Counted from the first letter of the stretch, positions 7,542-16,961 are shown. The stretch: 64,000 nt of DNA from Mangrovibacter plantisponsor (GCF_003182475.1 NZ_QGTS01000007.1:186001-250000), one strand, 5' to 3'. Made by a program: numbers and translations. The notes: generated by a model from the letters alone, not told the origin.

Positions 7542-8480
7542 ATGGCAGATATAACATCTGAAATAAATACTGTAGTCTCTGATACTTCGCGGTTTAAGAC
7601 ACAACAAATGCATATTATCATCGCATTCGTTAATGAGCTGGATAATGACACATTACATCAGTTCGAAAACGGCTCAGAACGTTCCATTATGAACAGCTAT
7701 ACGCAGTTACTTTCTGCCTGCAGAACGCCCGGCAGAAGGCAATATGATGAAGAATATGAACTGGAATCATTGACGGGTGTTGACCGCCGCAATATCACTA
7801 TGCGAAGTAATCCTGAGTTTTTTGAGCGTTTCAGAACCTCGCCGGCTCATATGTATGGCTATGGTGGCAATATCTACCGGGATCAAACAAAAAGTTATTA
7901 TGATATTGCGGGGAAAATACTGGCAGGTATTGGCGGTCTGGCAAGCTTCGGTGCAGGCACCGCTGTTATTGCGGCTTCGCAAGCAGGCTCTTCTCTTTCC
8001 GTTCTTGCGGCCCGTTATGCGTTATCTTCTTTAGGGGCAACCGGGCTGGCATCCGGAGCGATGGCTTTATTGCGCAATAACTTCTCAGATGTACAAATCG
8101 CGACTAATAAAGACTTTCTTGAAACCATAAAGTCGGTTGCCAAACTGAGAAATAAACTGAATGACTTTTTTCAGGGGCTGTATAGCAAAGTATTAAAAGA
8201 TAGCGAGAAAGCAGCAAAAGCGCTGGACGATGAAATGGGTTCCCACCCGTTACGTTATTCAGCTGGTTCAGAGAACCAACTGGTGCGCACCAACCTTACC
8301 CCAATACAAAGCTTAATCACGCAAGATTTTGCCAGCGCAAATTACGATATCAGTGCCAAAATTCTGCCACAGGGCGAACATGCAGACTGGCATATCTCTG
8401 TCGCTTCTATGCGGGGTGGTGAACGGCTCCTGGACAGAACCAATATGCTGGTTCTGCAACAGGTGGTTAACCGGCTGTAA
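7542..8480 (+). CDS. Unknown protein downstream of hcp; candidate T6SS cargo with central hydrophobic hairpin
   Basis: This 312-residue protein is not one I recognise. It has a polar alpha-helical N-terminal half and a Gly/Ala-rich hydrophobic region at about residues 122-178 (KILAGIGGLASFGAG ... SSLGATGLASGAMALL) that could form two membrane helices. A charged helical part (about 180-235) and a soluble C-terminal domain follow. It lies 20 bp after hcp and probably shares its transcript. Co-transcription with hcp and a glycine-rich membrane hairpin are typical of pore-forming effectors, but no catalytic motif is visible and no immunity-like membrane gene follows. It could equally be an adaptor. 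Confidence 0.45.
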   Translation: MADITSEINTVVSDTSRFKTQQMHIIIAFVNELDNDTLHQFENGSERSIMNSYTQLLSACRTPGRRQYDEEYELESLTGVDRRNITMRSNPEFFERFRTSPAHMYGYGGNIYRDQTKSYYDIAGKILAGIGGLASFGAGTAVIAASQAGSSLSVLAARYALSSLGATGLASGAMALLRNNFSDVQIATNKDFLETIKSVAKLRNKLNDFFQGLYSKVLKDSEKAAKALDDEMGSHPLRYSAGSENQLVRTNLTPIQSLITQDFASANYDISAKILPQGEHADWHISVASMRGGERLLDRTNMLVLQQVVNRL

Positions 8481-8895
8481 CCCCATTCAGCCAGGCATTG
8501 TAAATTGTGGTTGTAAAATAGCCACTACCAGTATGACTGACAGTGGCTATTACTTATTATGCTGCAAAGTTACTTTGCTCACAGTCTTGCCTGTTCATCA
8601 AGTAATTCAATCAGATATCCGGGATACGCACAGAGGTAACTGCAATCAAAATTTTTTAGAAAATGGCTGAATGAAACAGGTATCAGAACTAACCAAAACA
8701 AGGCATTAACTTCAGAATGCAACGTATTGATAAAAAAAACCAACAGATTGATAAAACCCCCAACAGAGTTAAGCCGTCAGCAAAACTATTCAGGTTAAAA
8801 CAGGCATGATTTGATTTGTGTTATGGCTATTGACGGCTGTTATTTTTGTTATCTTCGAATAACTTTTTTGTCTTCTCCTGAAGAGAACTAAATTT
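8481..8895. other. Intergenic region after the hcp unit
   Basis: No gene of 60 codons or more is visible on either strand. AATAGCCACT (8517-8526) and AGTGGCTATT (8542-8551) form a 10-bp hairpin without a T run, possibly a weak terminator. The remainder is AT-rich leader for the FliB-like gene. Confidence 0.5.
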
Positions 8896-10098
8896 ATGGA
8901 AGATATCGTTATTGTTGAACCAGCATTTTTCAGCCAGTTTCGTTGTGTCGGGAGCGACTGCATCGATCACTGTTGTAAAGGCTGGGATATCGAAATCGAC
9001 AAATCGACAGTACAGCGTTACATGCAGAGTGACGAGCTAAAAATTCGTCAAATTGCAGTGAAAAATATCACCATAACAGAAAAAAAACCTGACAGCTGGG
9101 GGCGAATTAATTTAACCAGCAGCGGTAATTGTGCTTTTCTTGATGAAGAACGTTTGTGCAAAGTACACAAACACCTTGGTGAGAAAGCGCTAAGTACAAC
9201 TTGTGCTCTTTACCCACGCATTTATTCTATCTATAAATATGAAATCCGCAGTAATCTGACTTTATCCTGTCCTGAAGCAACCAAAAGACTATTACTGACA
9301 CCGCAGACCATGCTCTACAGCGAGAAAGTAAAGCAAAGCCCTCAGGTTATGGAAGGGCCAGATATCCTTCAGGAAGACCGCCTGCTCAATCTGATGAGTA
9401 CCAATATTATGAGTAGTTGTGGTATGAATATAGAAGAGGGTTTCTACGGAATTATAATGCTGTTGCTTTTTCGTGATGAACAGGATGAAAGTGACCTTCA
9501 GTATGAAAATCTTTTAACCTATTTCGAAGAAGTTCAGACCAGTATCGGGAATGGACAGATAAGAAAAAATATTGATGCGTTACACAGCGATTACCAGTTG
9601 CAGTCTTCGCTGCTTATGCAATTGCAACAATATTTGAGTACCAAAAATGAAGGCCGGGGCAGTTCTGTTTTACGCCACTATTCCCAGGCGTTAATTGACC
9701 TAAAAAGTAGTATTTCAGTAGAGAATGAATGCATCAGCCCGGTACAACAGCTAAATAAGATATGGCAAGAGAAAGCGCTACCCTGGTTACAGCAGCGCCC
9801 CTACCTGTTAAGTAATTTTATTCAGTACAAGATGTATGAAGAGTTTTTCCCGGTGAAAAATGGCACTGATCCATTCACCAGTACTTATGCATTGGTATCC
9901 GAATGGTTGCTCTTGAAATGGTTAATTGCCATATCTTTTGAGACAAATAATAACTTCAATGAAGATGACATTATTAATATCATCTATAGCTATCACAGTA
10001 TCACTAAGCATGATAAACATGCAGCTGATATGTTTTTATCAGAAATACAGAAAATAATACTTCGCAATAACTCGTCGTTACTTTATCTTTTGAAATAG
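8896..10098 (+). CDS. fliB: FliB-like lysine-N-methylase
   Basis: The 400-residue protein carries the FliB Cys cluster near the N terminus (C17, C22, C26, C27 in FRCVGSDCIDHCCKGW). The family pattern CAFLDEERLCKVHKHLGEKALSTTCALYPR follows. FliB methylates surface lysines of flagellin in Salmonella and related bacteria, and the Cys cluster is thought to hold an Fe-S centre. Here it is not beside a flagellin gene, so the target may be encoded elsewhere. The symbol is by family only. Confidence 0.8.
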   Translation: MEDIVIVEPAFFSQFRCVGSDCIDHCCKGWDIEIDKSTVQRYMQSDELKIRQIAVKNITITEKKPDSWGRINLTSSGNCAFLDEERLCKVHKHLGEKALSTTCALYPRIYSIYKYEIRSNLTLSCPEATKRLLLTPQTMLYSEKVKQSPQVMEGPDILQEDRLLNLMSTNIMSSCGMNIEEGFYGIIMLLLFRDEQDESDLQYENLLTYFEEVQTSIGNGQIRKNIDALHSDYQLQSSLLMQLQQYLSTKNEGRGSSVLRHYSQALIDLKSSISVENECISPVQQLNKIWQEKALPWLQQRPYLLSNFIQYKMYEEFFPVKNGTDPFTSTYALVSEWLLLKWLIAISFETNNNFNEDDIINIIYSYHSITKHDKHAADMFLSEIQKIILRNNSSLLYLLK

Positions 10099-10185
10099 AA
10101 ATTTTCAATACGTACTTTCACGGATTTTGGTGCATTAGTATGGTAACTTCTGGTGAACGGTTTCCCAAAACGCAGGAGTTAATTT

Positions 10186-10581
10186 TTGAGAACGCAAAAA
10201 AGATGCATGGGCTATGTGGCAATCGTTGTCGACGATTATGACCGCGCGATTGAATACTACACCAACAAACTCGGTTTTACCCTGGTTGAAGATACACCTC
10301 AACCCGGGAAACGCTGGGTCGTTGTGACACCCAATGTGGAAAGTGACTGTAACCTGCTCCTGGCCCGCGCTTCAAATAGCAGGCAGGAAACGTTTATCGG
10401 TAACCAGTGTGGTGGGCGGGTATTCCTTTTCCTCCAGACAGACAATTTTTGGCGGGATTATGAGGCCATGAAAGCGGCGGGGGTTACCTTCTGTGAGGAA
10501 CCGCGCGAGGAAGAGTACGGAACGGTCGTTGTGTTTGAAGACCTCTACGGCAACCGTTGGGACTTGTACCAGAATAACTAA
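10186..10581 (+). CDS. VOC (glyoxalase/bleomycin resistance) superfamily protein
   Basis: The 131-residue protein shows the paired beta-alpha-beta-beta-beta modules of the VOC fold: YVAIVVDDYDRAIEYYTNKLGFTLVEDT in the first and FLQTDNFWRDYEAMKAAGVTF ... VFEDLYGNRWDLYQ in the second. The C-terminal Glu/Asp-Tyr-Gly-Asn-Trp pattern is usual for glyoxalase-like dioxygenases and isomerases. The start is a TTG at 10186, preferred because CAGGAG lies 7 bases upstream; the ATG at 10207 has no ribosome site. Substrate unknown. Confidence 0.8.
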   Translation: MRTQKRCMGYVAIVVDDYDRAIEYYTNKLGFTLVEDTPQPGKRWVVVTPNVESDCNLLLARASNSRQETFIGNQCGGRVFLFLQTDNFWRDYEAMKAAGVTFCEEPREEEYGTVVVFEDLYGNRWDLYQNN

Positions 10582-10620
10582 CTACCCGGATCGTTGTTAA
10601 CAACCCCGGCCTGTTGCAGT

Positions 10621-10649
10621 AAACCTGGCGGCAGCCCCTGCGGTTTTTT
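10621..10649 (+). terminator. Probable terminator after the VOC gene
   Basis: AAACC ... GCAG-CCC-CTGC-GGTTTTTT forms a hairpin with a 5-base bulge on the left arm, followed by a run of T. Confidence 0.5.
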
Positions 10650-10690
10650 ACTTGCCTGCATATTCTGTATTTACCTGCATAGTAGTGCGA

Positions 10691-10718
10691 TGACGGTGGA
10701 GAATATTCACCACCGTCA
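10691..10718. terminator. Hairpin between convergent VOC and chemoreceptor genes
   Basis: TGACGGTGG (10691-10699) pairs perfectly with CCACCGTCA (10710-10718). It lies just after the end of the minus-strand chemoreceptor gene. No strong T run follows on either strand, so it may act as an mRNA end stabiliser. Confidence 0.5.
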
Positions 10719-10725
10719 AATAGCC

Positions 10726-12300
10726 TTACACTGCGCTCAGTGCCAAATATTGGCCGGTTTTAAATACGCTTATTGATTGAGTCAGGCGTTCAGCCTGGTC
10801 CTGCAGCGCCTGGGAAGCTGCAGACGCTTCCTGCACCAGTGCGGCGTTCTGCTGGGTTACCGCTTCCATCTGCGTAATCGCCTGGTTGATTTCGCTGATG
10901 CCGCTACTCTGCTCGCTGCTGGCAATGGTAATTTCGTTCATTATACTCGCCACGCTACTCACACTATTCACCACTTCAGTAATGGTTGAGCCAGCGTGGG
11001 ATACCAGGCGGCTACCTTCATCAACTTGCGCCACGGAATCTTCAATCAGCACTTTGATCTCTTTCGCTGCCGAGGCAGAGCGCTGGGCAAGGTTACGCAC
11101 CTCGCTGGCAACAACCGCAAAGCCGCGCCCCTGTTCACCGGCGCGCGCAGCCTCTACTGCTGCGTTGAGTGACAGAATATTGGTCTGGAAGGCTATTGAG
11201 TCGATCACGCTAATAATATCGCCGATTTTCTTCGATGAACGCGTAATTGCCTCCATTTTATCAATCACCTGCTCCATCACTGCGCCTCCTTCTTTTGCTA
11301 CGTCAGAGGTATTGGCGACCAGCTTGTTTGCTTCGTGGGCATTTTCAGCATTCTGTTTCACCGTTGATGTCATTTGCTCCATAGCCGAGGCCGTTTCTTC
11401 CAGCGAACTGGCCTGTTGTTCGGTACGGGAGGAGAGATCAATGTTGCCACTGGTGATCTGGTTGGAGGCCACTGCTATGGTGTCAGAACCAGCACGCACA
11501 TCAGAAACAATGGTCAGCAGGTTATCGTTCATGCTTTTCAACGCCTGCATCAGCACCCCCGTTTCATCTTTGCTCTTCACCTCGATGTGAGTGCTGAGAT
11601 CGCCAGCAGCCACTTTACCTGCAATGCTCACCGCTTTATTCAACGGTTGAACGATTGAACGCGTCAGCAAAAAGCCGAGAATAATTGAGGCGACAATAGC
11701 AATAGCTGAGAACACCAGCGTCACCATAATCGCGGTGGAACCATCATCGATTATAGAACTGCCTTCATTTTGCAACTGCTGAGATTGCGAATTAGCAAAA
11801 GCAACAGCCCCTTCGAGAAAAGCATTCTGTGTACCGGTTATCGTCTTCAGGACATAGGTACTGGCCTCATCCTGTTTCCCGGCGCGAACCAGGTCCAGCA
11901 GTTCATTTTTCTGTTGTTCAAACTTATGGCTGGCTTCGACTAAACCGGCAATTTTCTTCTTACCGACAGCCGTTACCTGAATCGCTTCGATTTTCTTCAG
12001 TGCAACATTGGTGCGTTCAGTGGCTTGCGCCAGTTGCTTCAGGCGGTTTTCATTGTTCTGCGGGCGGGTGGTATCAATAACGATACCGCGCAGGTATTTG
12101 ATTTGGTCATTCACACCATCACGCACGTCAAAAGCCAGGCGCACTTTGACGTACCGGTCTTCAACAATTGAAGATATGCCGCTTTTAATGTTGTTAATCT
12201 TGCTGATGGAGGTGACCCCCACCACGACCAGTAATGCCACCACCAGGCCAAATGAGATGCCCAGCCGGATGCCGACCTTCAGGTTCTTAAAGTTAAACAT
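10726..12300 (-). CDS. Methyl-accepting chemotaxis protein
   Basis: The 524-residue receptor has an N-terminal membrane helix (about 10-30), a periplasmic four-helix-bundle ligand domain and a second membrane helix (about 187-212). A HAMP domain and the conserved signalling hairpin follow, with tip sequence [43 protein letters not shown]. It would signal through CheW/CheA to the flagellar motor. The C terminus ends LALSAV with no NWETF pentapeptide, so it probably depends on other receptors for CheR/CheB docking. The ligand is not predictable from sequence. Confidence 0.95.
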   Translation of the reverse strand: MFNFKNLKVGIRLGISFGLVVALLVVVGVTSISKINNIKSGISSIVEDRYVKVRLAFDVRDGVNDQIKYLRGIVIDTTRPQNNENRLKQLAQATERTNVALKKIEAIQVTAVGKKKIAGLVEASHKFEQQKNELLDLVRAGKQDEASTYVLKTITGTQNAFLEGAVAFANSQSQQLQNEGSSIIDDGSTAIMVTLVFSAIAIVASIILGFLLTRSIVQPLNKAVSIAGKVAAGDLSTHIEVKSKDETGVLMQALKSMNDNLLTIVSDVRAGSDTIAVASNQITSGNIDLSSRTEQQASSLEETASAMEQMTSTVKQNAENAHEANKLVANTSDVAKEGGAVMEQVIDKMEAITRSSKKIGDIISVIDSIAFQTNILSLNAAVEAARAGEQGRGFAVVASEVRNLAQRSASAAKEIKVLIEDSVAQVDEGSRLVSHAGSTITEVVNSVSSVASIMNEITIASSEQSSGISEINQAITQMEAVTQQNAALVQEASAASQALQDQAERLTQSISVFKTGQYLALSAV

Positions 12301-12754
12301 AGGTTCTCCCGGTAATATAACGAGTTGATTTAAAAGTAAAAACGCAGATCAGAGATATGAATTATGTTGATGTTTTTTTTATATATTTACTTCCTTCGGC
12401 GGAGCAAACCTGACACCGCACGAGAAAGTCCTGTTGTTATCGGATGTTAAGATTTTTACTTTAATTTTTTAGAGGTTTGTCACAGAAATGAAACTGCGGG
12501 ATAACGGGATCAGTAGTGCAGAACGATTCTCCACTCGCGAAAAGTAGGATGTTTTCGCGCAGAACGCGTTATCTGCTGGGAAATATGTGAACAATGGCGC
12601 TGTAGCCCAAAACAGCAGAGACTTTACTCAATTACATTTGTAATAACATTTTAATATCGACTAAAAACTAATATTGCGAGTATTGTCAGGTTGAGCACCT
12701 GAACACATCAATGAAAGCGCACATTCCCCGGATAGCCGAATAATTTACTTCCCA
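12301..12754. other. Intergenic region upstream of the chemoreceptor
   Basis: No gene is visible. It contains the minus-strand chemoreceptor promoter. A sigma-28-like promoter was looked for (GCCGAAGG near 12400) but lacks a matching -35 box. Confidence 0.5.
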
Positions 12755-13294
12755 CTATGGCCTGGCCTTATTCTTCAATCCTTCAGTTAACAACTCATTC
12801 TCGCTTCGCATCTGCTGGCGTGCGGAGGATTCATCATAAATAATGTCATCCACCACCCAGTGAGATTGCTCGTAAATCATTTTAAATGAAATCACACTAT
12901 GGCCATTTTGCTCTGTTTTTTGAGATGGGAAAAGATTGAACGATACAGTAACCACGTTGTTTGGTGCTTCATTAAGCGTAAAATGTGAGTTTTCTATTGT
13001 CAGATTATCATCATGGTCCTGAGCATTAAGATAAACGTCAGCGTCGGTTCCCCAGCCACAAACCTCATCACGATAGGGTTCGCATAATTTTTCATTACGG
13101 CGCAGTAATTCATTAAAAGACTTCGAATACGTAAGCTCAGGCTGTGTTTTTTTACCTTCACCGTGAAGATATAAAAAATATTTCTGGTAGAAATCAAAAA
13201 TGATTTTTTTGGGAGAATCAGGAGCATCCGTAGCAAAAGAAGCTACAGAAAAAAAGAACAGTAATACAGATAACATCCACTTTCTGTTATGCAT
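12755..13294 (-). CDS. Secreted DUF3828-domain protein
   Basis: The 179-residue protein has a signal peptide (residues 1-21, ending SVASFA) and a DUF3828-like domain beginning PKKIIFDFYQKYFLYL. The middle carries LNAQDHDDN and the end WVVDDIIYDESSARQQMR. The family has an NTF2-like fold and unknown role in the periplasm. Two Cys (LCEPYRDEVCGW) could form a disulfide. A GGAG ribosome site precedes the ATG. Confidence 0.7.
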   Translation of the reverse strand: MHNRKWMLSVLLFFFSVASFATDAPDSPKKIIFDFYQKYFLYLHGEGKKTQPELTYSKSFNELLRRNEKLCEPYRDEVCGWGTDADVYLNAQDHDDNLTIENSHFTLNEAPNNVVTVSFNLFPSQKTEQNGHSVISFKMIYEQSHWVVDDIIYDESSARQQMRSENELLTEGLKNKARP

Positions 13295-13477
13295 TGCATC
13301 TCCATGTCATTTAATTGTGCCATGCCAAAATGGCATTTGATATTGAAGATTAATAAATAACTTACAGCACAGCAATCTACCATAATCCTGTTCACCAACT
13401 CCACCAATGGATGTTCGGGGAATACCCCCACGGCAGTTACGTGTTGCCATTAACACCAATGGCAACGTTAATAAAAC

Positions 13478-15127
13478 CTACCGCAACCCCACTTCACGGT
13501 AATCTTTATAGTTAAGCTGGTAGCGTGACAGCCGTAACCCCAGCGCCCGCCGGGTCATCCCGAGGAAATCCGCAGCGCGGGATACATTCCCCTGGTATTT
13601 CGTCAGTGCTTCCACAATCAAATCGTACTCCACCCGCGCAAGCCGGGCTTCCAGCCCTTCATTTTGAATCACAATAGTGTTCATTGGTTGCAGATTGATA
13701 GGTAGATGATAACTGTGGATCATGCCTTCATCTGCCAGCAGCACCGCGCGCTCCATCACGTTTTCCAGCTCACGCACATTGCCGGGCCACTGATAGTTGA
13801 GTAACAAATTCAGTGCCGGAGTGGCAATGGTAGGCACATCCACGCCCTGCTCGCCGGCAAAGTGGTTAGTAAAATAATCGGCCAGGATCAGAATATCGCT
13901 GCCACGTTCACGCAATGGTGGAATATCAATAGGGAAAACATTAAGCCGGTAAAACAAATCTTCACGAAAAGCGCCCTGAGCGACCATTTCGGATAAGTTA
14001 CGGTGAGTGGCGGCCAGGATGCGTACATTTACTTTCAGGGTTTCATTACTGCCCACTCGCTCAAAACTGCGCTCCTGCAGAACGCGCAGTAATTTCGCCT
14101 GAGCAGAAGGAGATAACTCGCCGACTTCATCAAGAAAAATGGTGCCGCCATCTGCATCTTCAAAGCGCCCGGCACGCCGGGAAATGGCACCAGTAAAAGC
14201 CCCTTTTTCATGGCCGAACAACTCACTCTCGATCACGCTTTCTGGCAAAGATGCACAGTTAAACTTCACAAACGGCCCATTGGCACAATAGCTATTATGG
14301 TGGATGGCGCTGGCAATCCGCTCTTTCCCCACCCCACTTTCCCCCAGGATCAATACCGTAGTGCGCGCACGGCTGACTTTCTCCAGCAAACGGTAAACCG
14401 CCATCATTGGCCGGGAACGCCCAATGATATCGCCGGTATCAAACAGGTTACTCCCCGAATGGTGCAACGCAGGCTGAGTGCGCAAAATACGCTGATGCGC
14501 CCGTTCCAGCAGGTGCAGTTCAACAGCCTGGGCAATAATCGCGGCAATCACTCTCAGGACTTCCAGGTCCAGGTAACGTAATTGTTCATTGTTGTACACC
14601 CGTTCAATACCGAGCGTGCCCATCACTTTTACACCACGGATAATCGGTACACAGATAAACGATAACTGGCTGTCGCGCGCTTTATTCCAGCTCCCTGTTC
14701 GGTTCAGGAACATTGGGTCATCAGCAATATTGGGCACAATAATCGGCTGGCGGGTTTCAATTACCCGCCCGGTGATACCTTCGCCCGGGGCGTACACCCC
14801 TTTTTCCACTTCTTCGGCAGATAAGCCGTAACTTTCATGGATAAAGATTTGATCACAACTGGCGTCATACAGCGTGATCATCGCGCGGATCACCTGCAAA
14901 TGTTTCTGTAACAGTTCCAGCACCAGTTTGAGCGTTTGCGACAAGCTGCCGCCACTACTGACTACTTTGCTGACTTCCGAGAGTAAAGGCATCAACTCAG
15001 AACGGCATTCACCTAAACGGCAACTGAATGATAATGGCGCAAGCCCGGGCGTCTCATTCTCGCTCAGGGTGAAGACCCGTTTATTTCCGTTAAGCATTTT
15101 CATTTCCCCCCGCAACACAATAGCCAT
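13478..15127 (-). CDS. anfA: AnfA, sigma-54 activator of the iron-only nitrogenase
   Basis: The 549-residue protein has an N-terminal GAF domain (about 60-205), a AAA+ sigma-54 activation domain (GESGVGKE Walker [14 protein letters not shown] sigma-54 loop, [12 protein letters not shown] Walker B) and a C-terminal Fis-type HTH ([22 protein letters not shown]). Before the GAF domain is CRLGEC (C36 and C41), the same Cys pair spacing that Azotobacter AnfA needs, thought to sense redox or metal state. AnfA with RpoN switches on anfH when Mo and V are scarce. It follows the anf structural operon after a 176-bp gap with terminator hairpins and a sigma-54-like promoter. ATG at 15127 has AAGGAG upstream. 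Confidence 0.92.
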   Translation of the reverse strand: MAIVLRGEMKMLNGNKRVFTLSENETPGLAPLSFSCRLGECRSELMPLLSEVSKVVSSGGSLSQTLKLVLELLQKHLQVIRAMITLYDASCDQIFIHESYGLSAEEVEKGVYAPGEGITGRVIETRQPIIVPNIADDPMFLNRTGSWNKARDSQLSFICVPIIRGVKVMGTLGIERVYNNEQLRYLDLEVLRVIAAIIAQAVELHLLERAHQRILRTQPALHHSGSNLFDTGDIIGRSRPMMAVYRLLEKVSRARTTVLILGESGVGKERIASAIHHNSYCANGPFVKFNCASLPESVIESELFGHEKGAFTGAISRRAGRFEDADGGTIFLDEVGELSPSAQAKLLRVLQERSFERVGSNETLKVNVRILAATHRNLSEMVAQGAFREDLFYRLNVFPIDIPPLRERGSDILILADYFTNHFAGEQGVDVPTIATPALNLLLNYQWPGNVRELENVMERAVLLADEGMIHSYHLPINLQPMNTIVIQNEGLEARLARVEYDLIVEALTKYQGNVSRAADFLGMTRRALGLRLSRYQLNYKDYREVGLR

Positions 15128-15169
15128 AATTCTCCTTGCTTTGGCTGTTATTCGGCTTACAGAGGTCAG

Positions 15170-15185
15170 TGCAAAATAAACGCCA
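15170..15185 (-). promoter_or_regulatory. Sigma-54 promoter candidate before anfA
   Basis: Read on the minus strand, TGGCGTTTATTTTGCA matches the -24/-12 consensus with GG and GC exactly 10 bases apart and a good TTGCA. Start of transcription would be about 30 bases before the anfA ATG. The -24 half lies in the 3' arm of a hairpin that looks like a terminator, so the match could be partly fortuitous. Confidence 0.5.
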
Positions 15186-15200
15186 GGTTGTCACTGGCGT
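15180..15200 (-). terminator. Second hairpin between anfO and anfA
   Basis: ACGCCAG and CTGGCGT pair over 7 bp with a 7-base loop. On the minus strand the stem is followed by TTATTTT, giving a weak terminator downstream of anfO. It overlaps the sigma-54 match. Confidence 0.5.
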
Positions 15201-15261
15201 AAAAATATTTAACACGCTGATTTATAATGATTTATTTATTATTCGAATAGATGTAATTTAA

Positions 15262-15287
15262 AAAAATGTTCCAGTCCGAACATTTTT
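15262..15287 (-). terminator. Terminator of the anfHDGK-anfO operon
   Basis: A perfect 10-bp stem (AAAAATGTTC / GAACATTTTT on the minus strand, 6-base loop) is followed by TT-AAATT. It lies 17 bp after the anfO stop. Confidence 0.65.
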
Positions 15288-15303
15288 GCCTGCCAGGTGT
15301 ACA

Positions 15304-15933
15304 TTACGGTACATTTTGTGAACGGCTGGCTGCTTTGCTTACAACCACCCGCAAGGTTCCGTCACTTTGCGTGGTGACATCCCAGGGGTAAGCAAGCTTT
15401 TCCAGCGTGCGGGAAAACCAGCGAGGCAGGTGGTCACAGGTTATTTCCAGCCGGGTAAACTGCCCTTTAAACAGAAAAGGAATCAGGATACGCCGTGAAG
15501 CATGGCCCTCCGTTTCATAGAGAGCAGCTATCAAATCTGCCTGGAACTCCCCCTGTTTTTCACCTGGCTGAATAAAGGATTTCGGTAACGCGACAACTGT
15601 TGGCGCACATTGCATCACCTGGTTATTCAGCCGCTCAAGGAAGCCTTCCGGGCGCCCGGCGCATTGCCACATGGTAAACCCCATGCCATCCAGCCAGGCT
15701 TTCACAGCTCCGGTGATTTCACTGGCAACAATATGGCGGCAACCGGGTAATGCGCGTGCGGCAGCCATTACCTGGTGGCGCACATCTTCTGGCAGCATTT
15801 CCCGGTTCACCGATAACGGCACCTGCACTATCGCCTGCCAGCCAGTATTCCGGGGTGCAAACAACCCGAGTGTTGCCGCCTGCCAAATACCGCAGGTAAC
15901 CCCTTGTTTGTCGAGAAATACGGCAATATTCAC
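15304..15933 (-). CDS. anfO: AnfO, iron-only nitrogenase accessory protein
   Basis: The 209-residue protein matches the AnfO family in size, order and content: N-terminal MNIAVFLDKQGVTCGIW, central VASEITGAVKAWLDGMGF, C-terminal RILIPFLFKGQFTRLEITCDHLPRWFSRTLEKLAY. AnfO is found only with Fe-only nitrogenases and is needed for full diazotrophic growth with that enzyme in Azotobacter; its exact step is not known. The start is GTG at 15933 behind GGGAGG. It sits 17 bp after the split-barrel gene and is the last gene before the operon terminator. Confidence 0.88.
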   Translation of the reverse strand: MNIAVFLDKQGVTCGIWQAATLGLFAPRNTGWQAIVQVPLSVNREMLPEDVRHQVMAAARALPGCRHIVASEITGAVKAWLDGMGFTMWQCAGRPEGFLERLNNQVMQCAPTVVALPKSFIQPGEKQGEFQADLIAALYETEGHASRRILIPFLFKGQFTRLEITCDHLPRWFSRTLEKLAYPWDVTTQSDGTLRVVVSKAASRSQNVP

Positions 15934-15950
15934 TCTGCCTCCCGTGTGGG

Positions 15951-16454
15951 TTAAAACCCATGCTGTTTACCTTTCATACTGGTGATATCAATTCGTATAA
16001 CCTGTGTTGCTTTCAGGTTGGCTTCCGGGAAAGTGAATTTTTTATCTGTAAAGCGCCCCATCAGTTGGTGCAGCATGGTCAGTTTTTCGGCGTCGTCATC
16101 AACAAAACAGGCATTCCCCAGGCCAATAACCGTGCGGTGGCGAGCTTCAAAATCGCAGGCAATGTCATCTTCAATAACGCCTTCATATTGGGAAACAGCA
16201 AAACAGACCGCACTGTTTTCTTTGAGAATACGAATTTTGGTGCCACTACGGGCCGAATGAAAATAAAGCGCAGTACCATTCCAGACATAAAAAACCGGCA
16301 CCATAAAAGGCACATTCTGCTGGCTGAGTGCGATGTACATCACTCGCCCGCCACGCAGCAGTGCGTCTATTTGTTGTGGGTCGGTAATTTCGCGTTCATC
16401 GCGGCGCATCTCGCCGTGGGGATGGCCTGCCATCGGGTTTGCCACACTGTTCAT
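15951..16454 (-). CDS. Split-barrel (PNPOx-like) flavin/heme-type protein of the anf operon
   Basis: The 167-residue protein belongs to the pyridoxamine-phosphate-oxidase-like split-barrel group: GRVMYIALSQQNVPFMVPVFYVWNGTALYFHSARSGTKIRILKENSAVCFAV. Such proteins bind FMN/FAD or heme. Azotobacter Anf3, encoded with the Fe-only nitrogenase, is a heme-flavin oxidase thought to remove oxygen, and this gene may be its counterpart, though orthology is not proven here. Its ATG overlaps the upstream stop (ATGA), showing tight coupling to the HEPN-like gene. His residues near the N terminus (GHPHGEMRR) are candidate heme ligands. Confidence 0.65.
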   Translation of the reverse strand: MNSVANPMAGHPHGEMRRDEREITDPQQIDALLRGGRVMYIALSQQNVPFMVPVFYVWNGTALYFHSARSGTKIRILKENSAVCFAVSQYEGVIEDDIACDFEARHRTVIGLGNACFVDDDAEKLTMLHQLMGRFTDKKFTFPEANLKATQVIRIDITSMKGKQHGF

Positions 16455-16885
16455 GCGTGCTGCCCTCCGGGTGGGTTAACCAGTTTGCGTTGTTCTTCAC
16501 GAATTACCCCGTCAAGAGCGGCGCAGACGGCAACAATGCGCCGGGCATCGTCATCGCCAGGAACACCGTGGTAATAATCATCAATGGAACACAAACCAAA
16601 CAGGTCATCCAGAGCCAGAATACGGCGCTTAAGCTCCTCGCCCAGGACGACTTTTTCTTCGGCACTCATTACCAGGCTGCGGTAGTTATGGTTGAAAGGC
16701 AAAATGCCGTGCAACCCGCACAGTGCAATGAGGTAGCACTCTACCGCAACAGCGGCGACATTAAATATCAGGCTGGCCGAACGCCCCTGCTCTGCCAGGC
16801 ACCGGGCGCGGAAATGGTAACCCTGAGCGTGTTCATAGCTGCGCATAAAACGTTGCGCATCGCTTTCAAACAACAGTGATTTCAT
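16451..16885 (-). CDS. HEPN-like accessory protein of the anf operon (anfR position)
   Basis: The 144-residue all-helical protein has the pattern SASLIFNVAAVAVECYLIALCGLHGILPFNHNYRSL, which resembles HEPN domains (Ala/Glu helix, then HxL before the next helix). It is the first gene after anfK (76-bp gap), where other anf clusters carry small accessory genes such as anfR. It lacks a clear R-x4-6-H catalytic motif, so nuclease activity is doubtful; a folding, sensing or nucleotide-binding role is as likely. The ATG at 16885 has AGGA 8 bases upstream and is preferred over the TTG at 16909. Confidence 0.5.
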   Translation of the reverse strand: MKSLLFESDAQRFMRSYEHAQGYHFRARCLAEQGRSASLIFNVAAVAVECYLIALCGLHGILPFNHNYRSLVMSAEEKVVLGEELKRRILALDDLFGLCSIDDYYHGVPGDDDARRIVAVCAALDGVIREEQRKLVNPPGGQHA

Positions 16886-16961
16886 CGCGGGATCCTGTAG
16901 TGAGGGCAACCAGGGTAAGCCTGGTTGCCAGGTGGATTAACGCAGTTAATAGCCAGTGCGA

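Noticed and set aside
8329-8670. 113-codon frame as immunity gene for the Hcp-linked protein
   Set aside because: More than half of it lies inside the preceding gene in another frame and no membrane or immunity-like pattern is visible.
10886-11590. 234-codon plus-strand open frame opposite the chemoreceptor
   Set aside because: It is the antisense of the conserved signalling domain with Ser/Ala/Thr-rich low-complexity translation; no independent support.
12395-12425. Sigma-28 promoter for the chemoreceptor
   Set aside because: A GCCGAAGG motif is present on the minus strand but no TAAA-type -35 at the right spacing.
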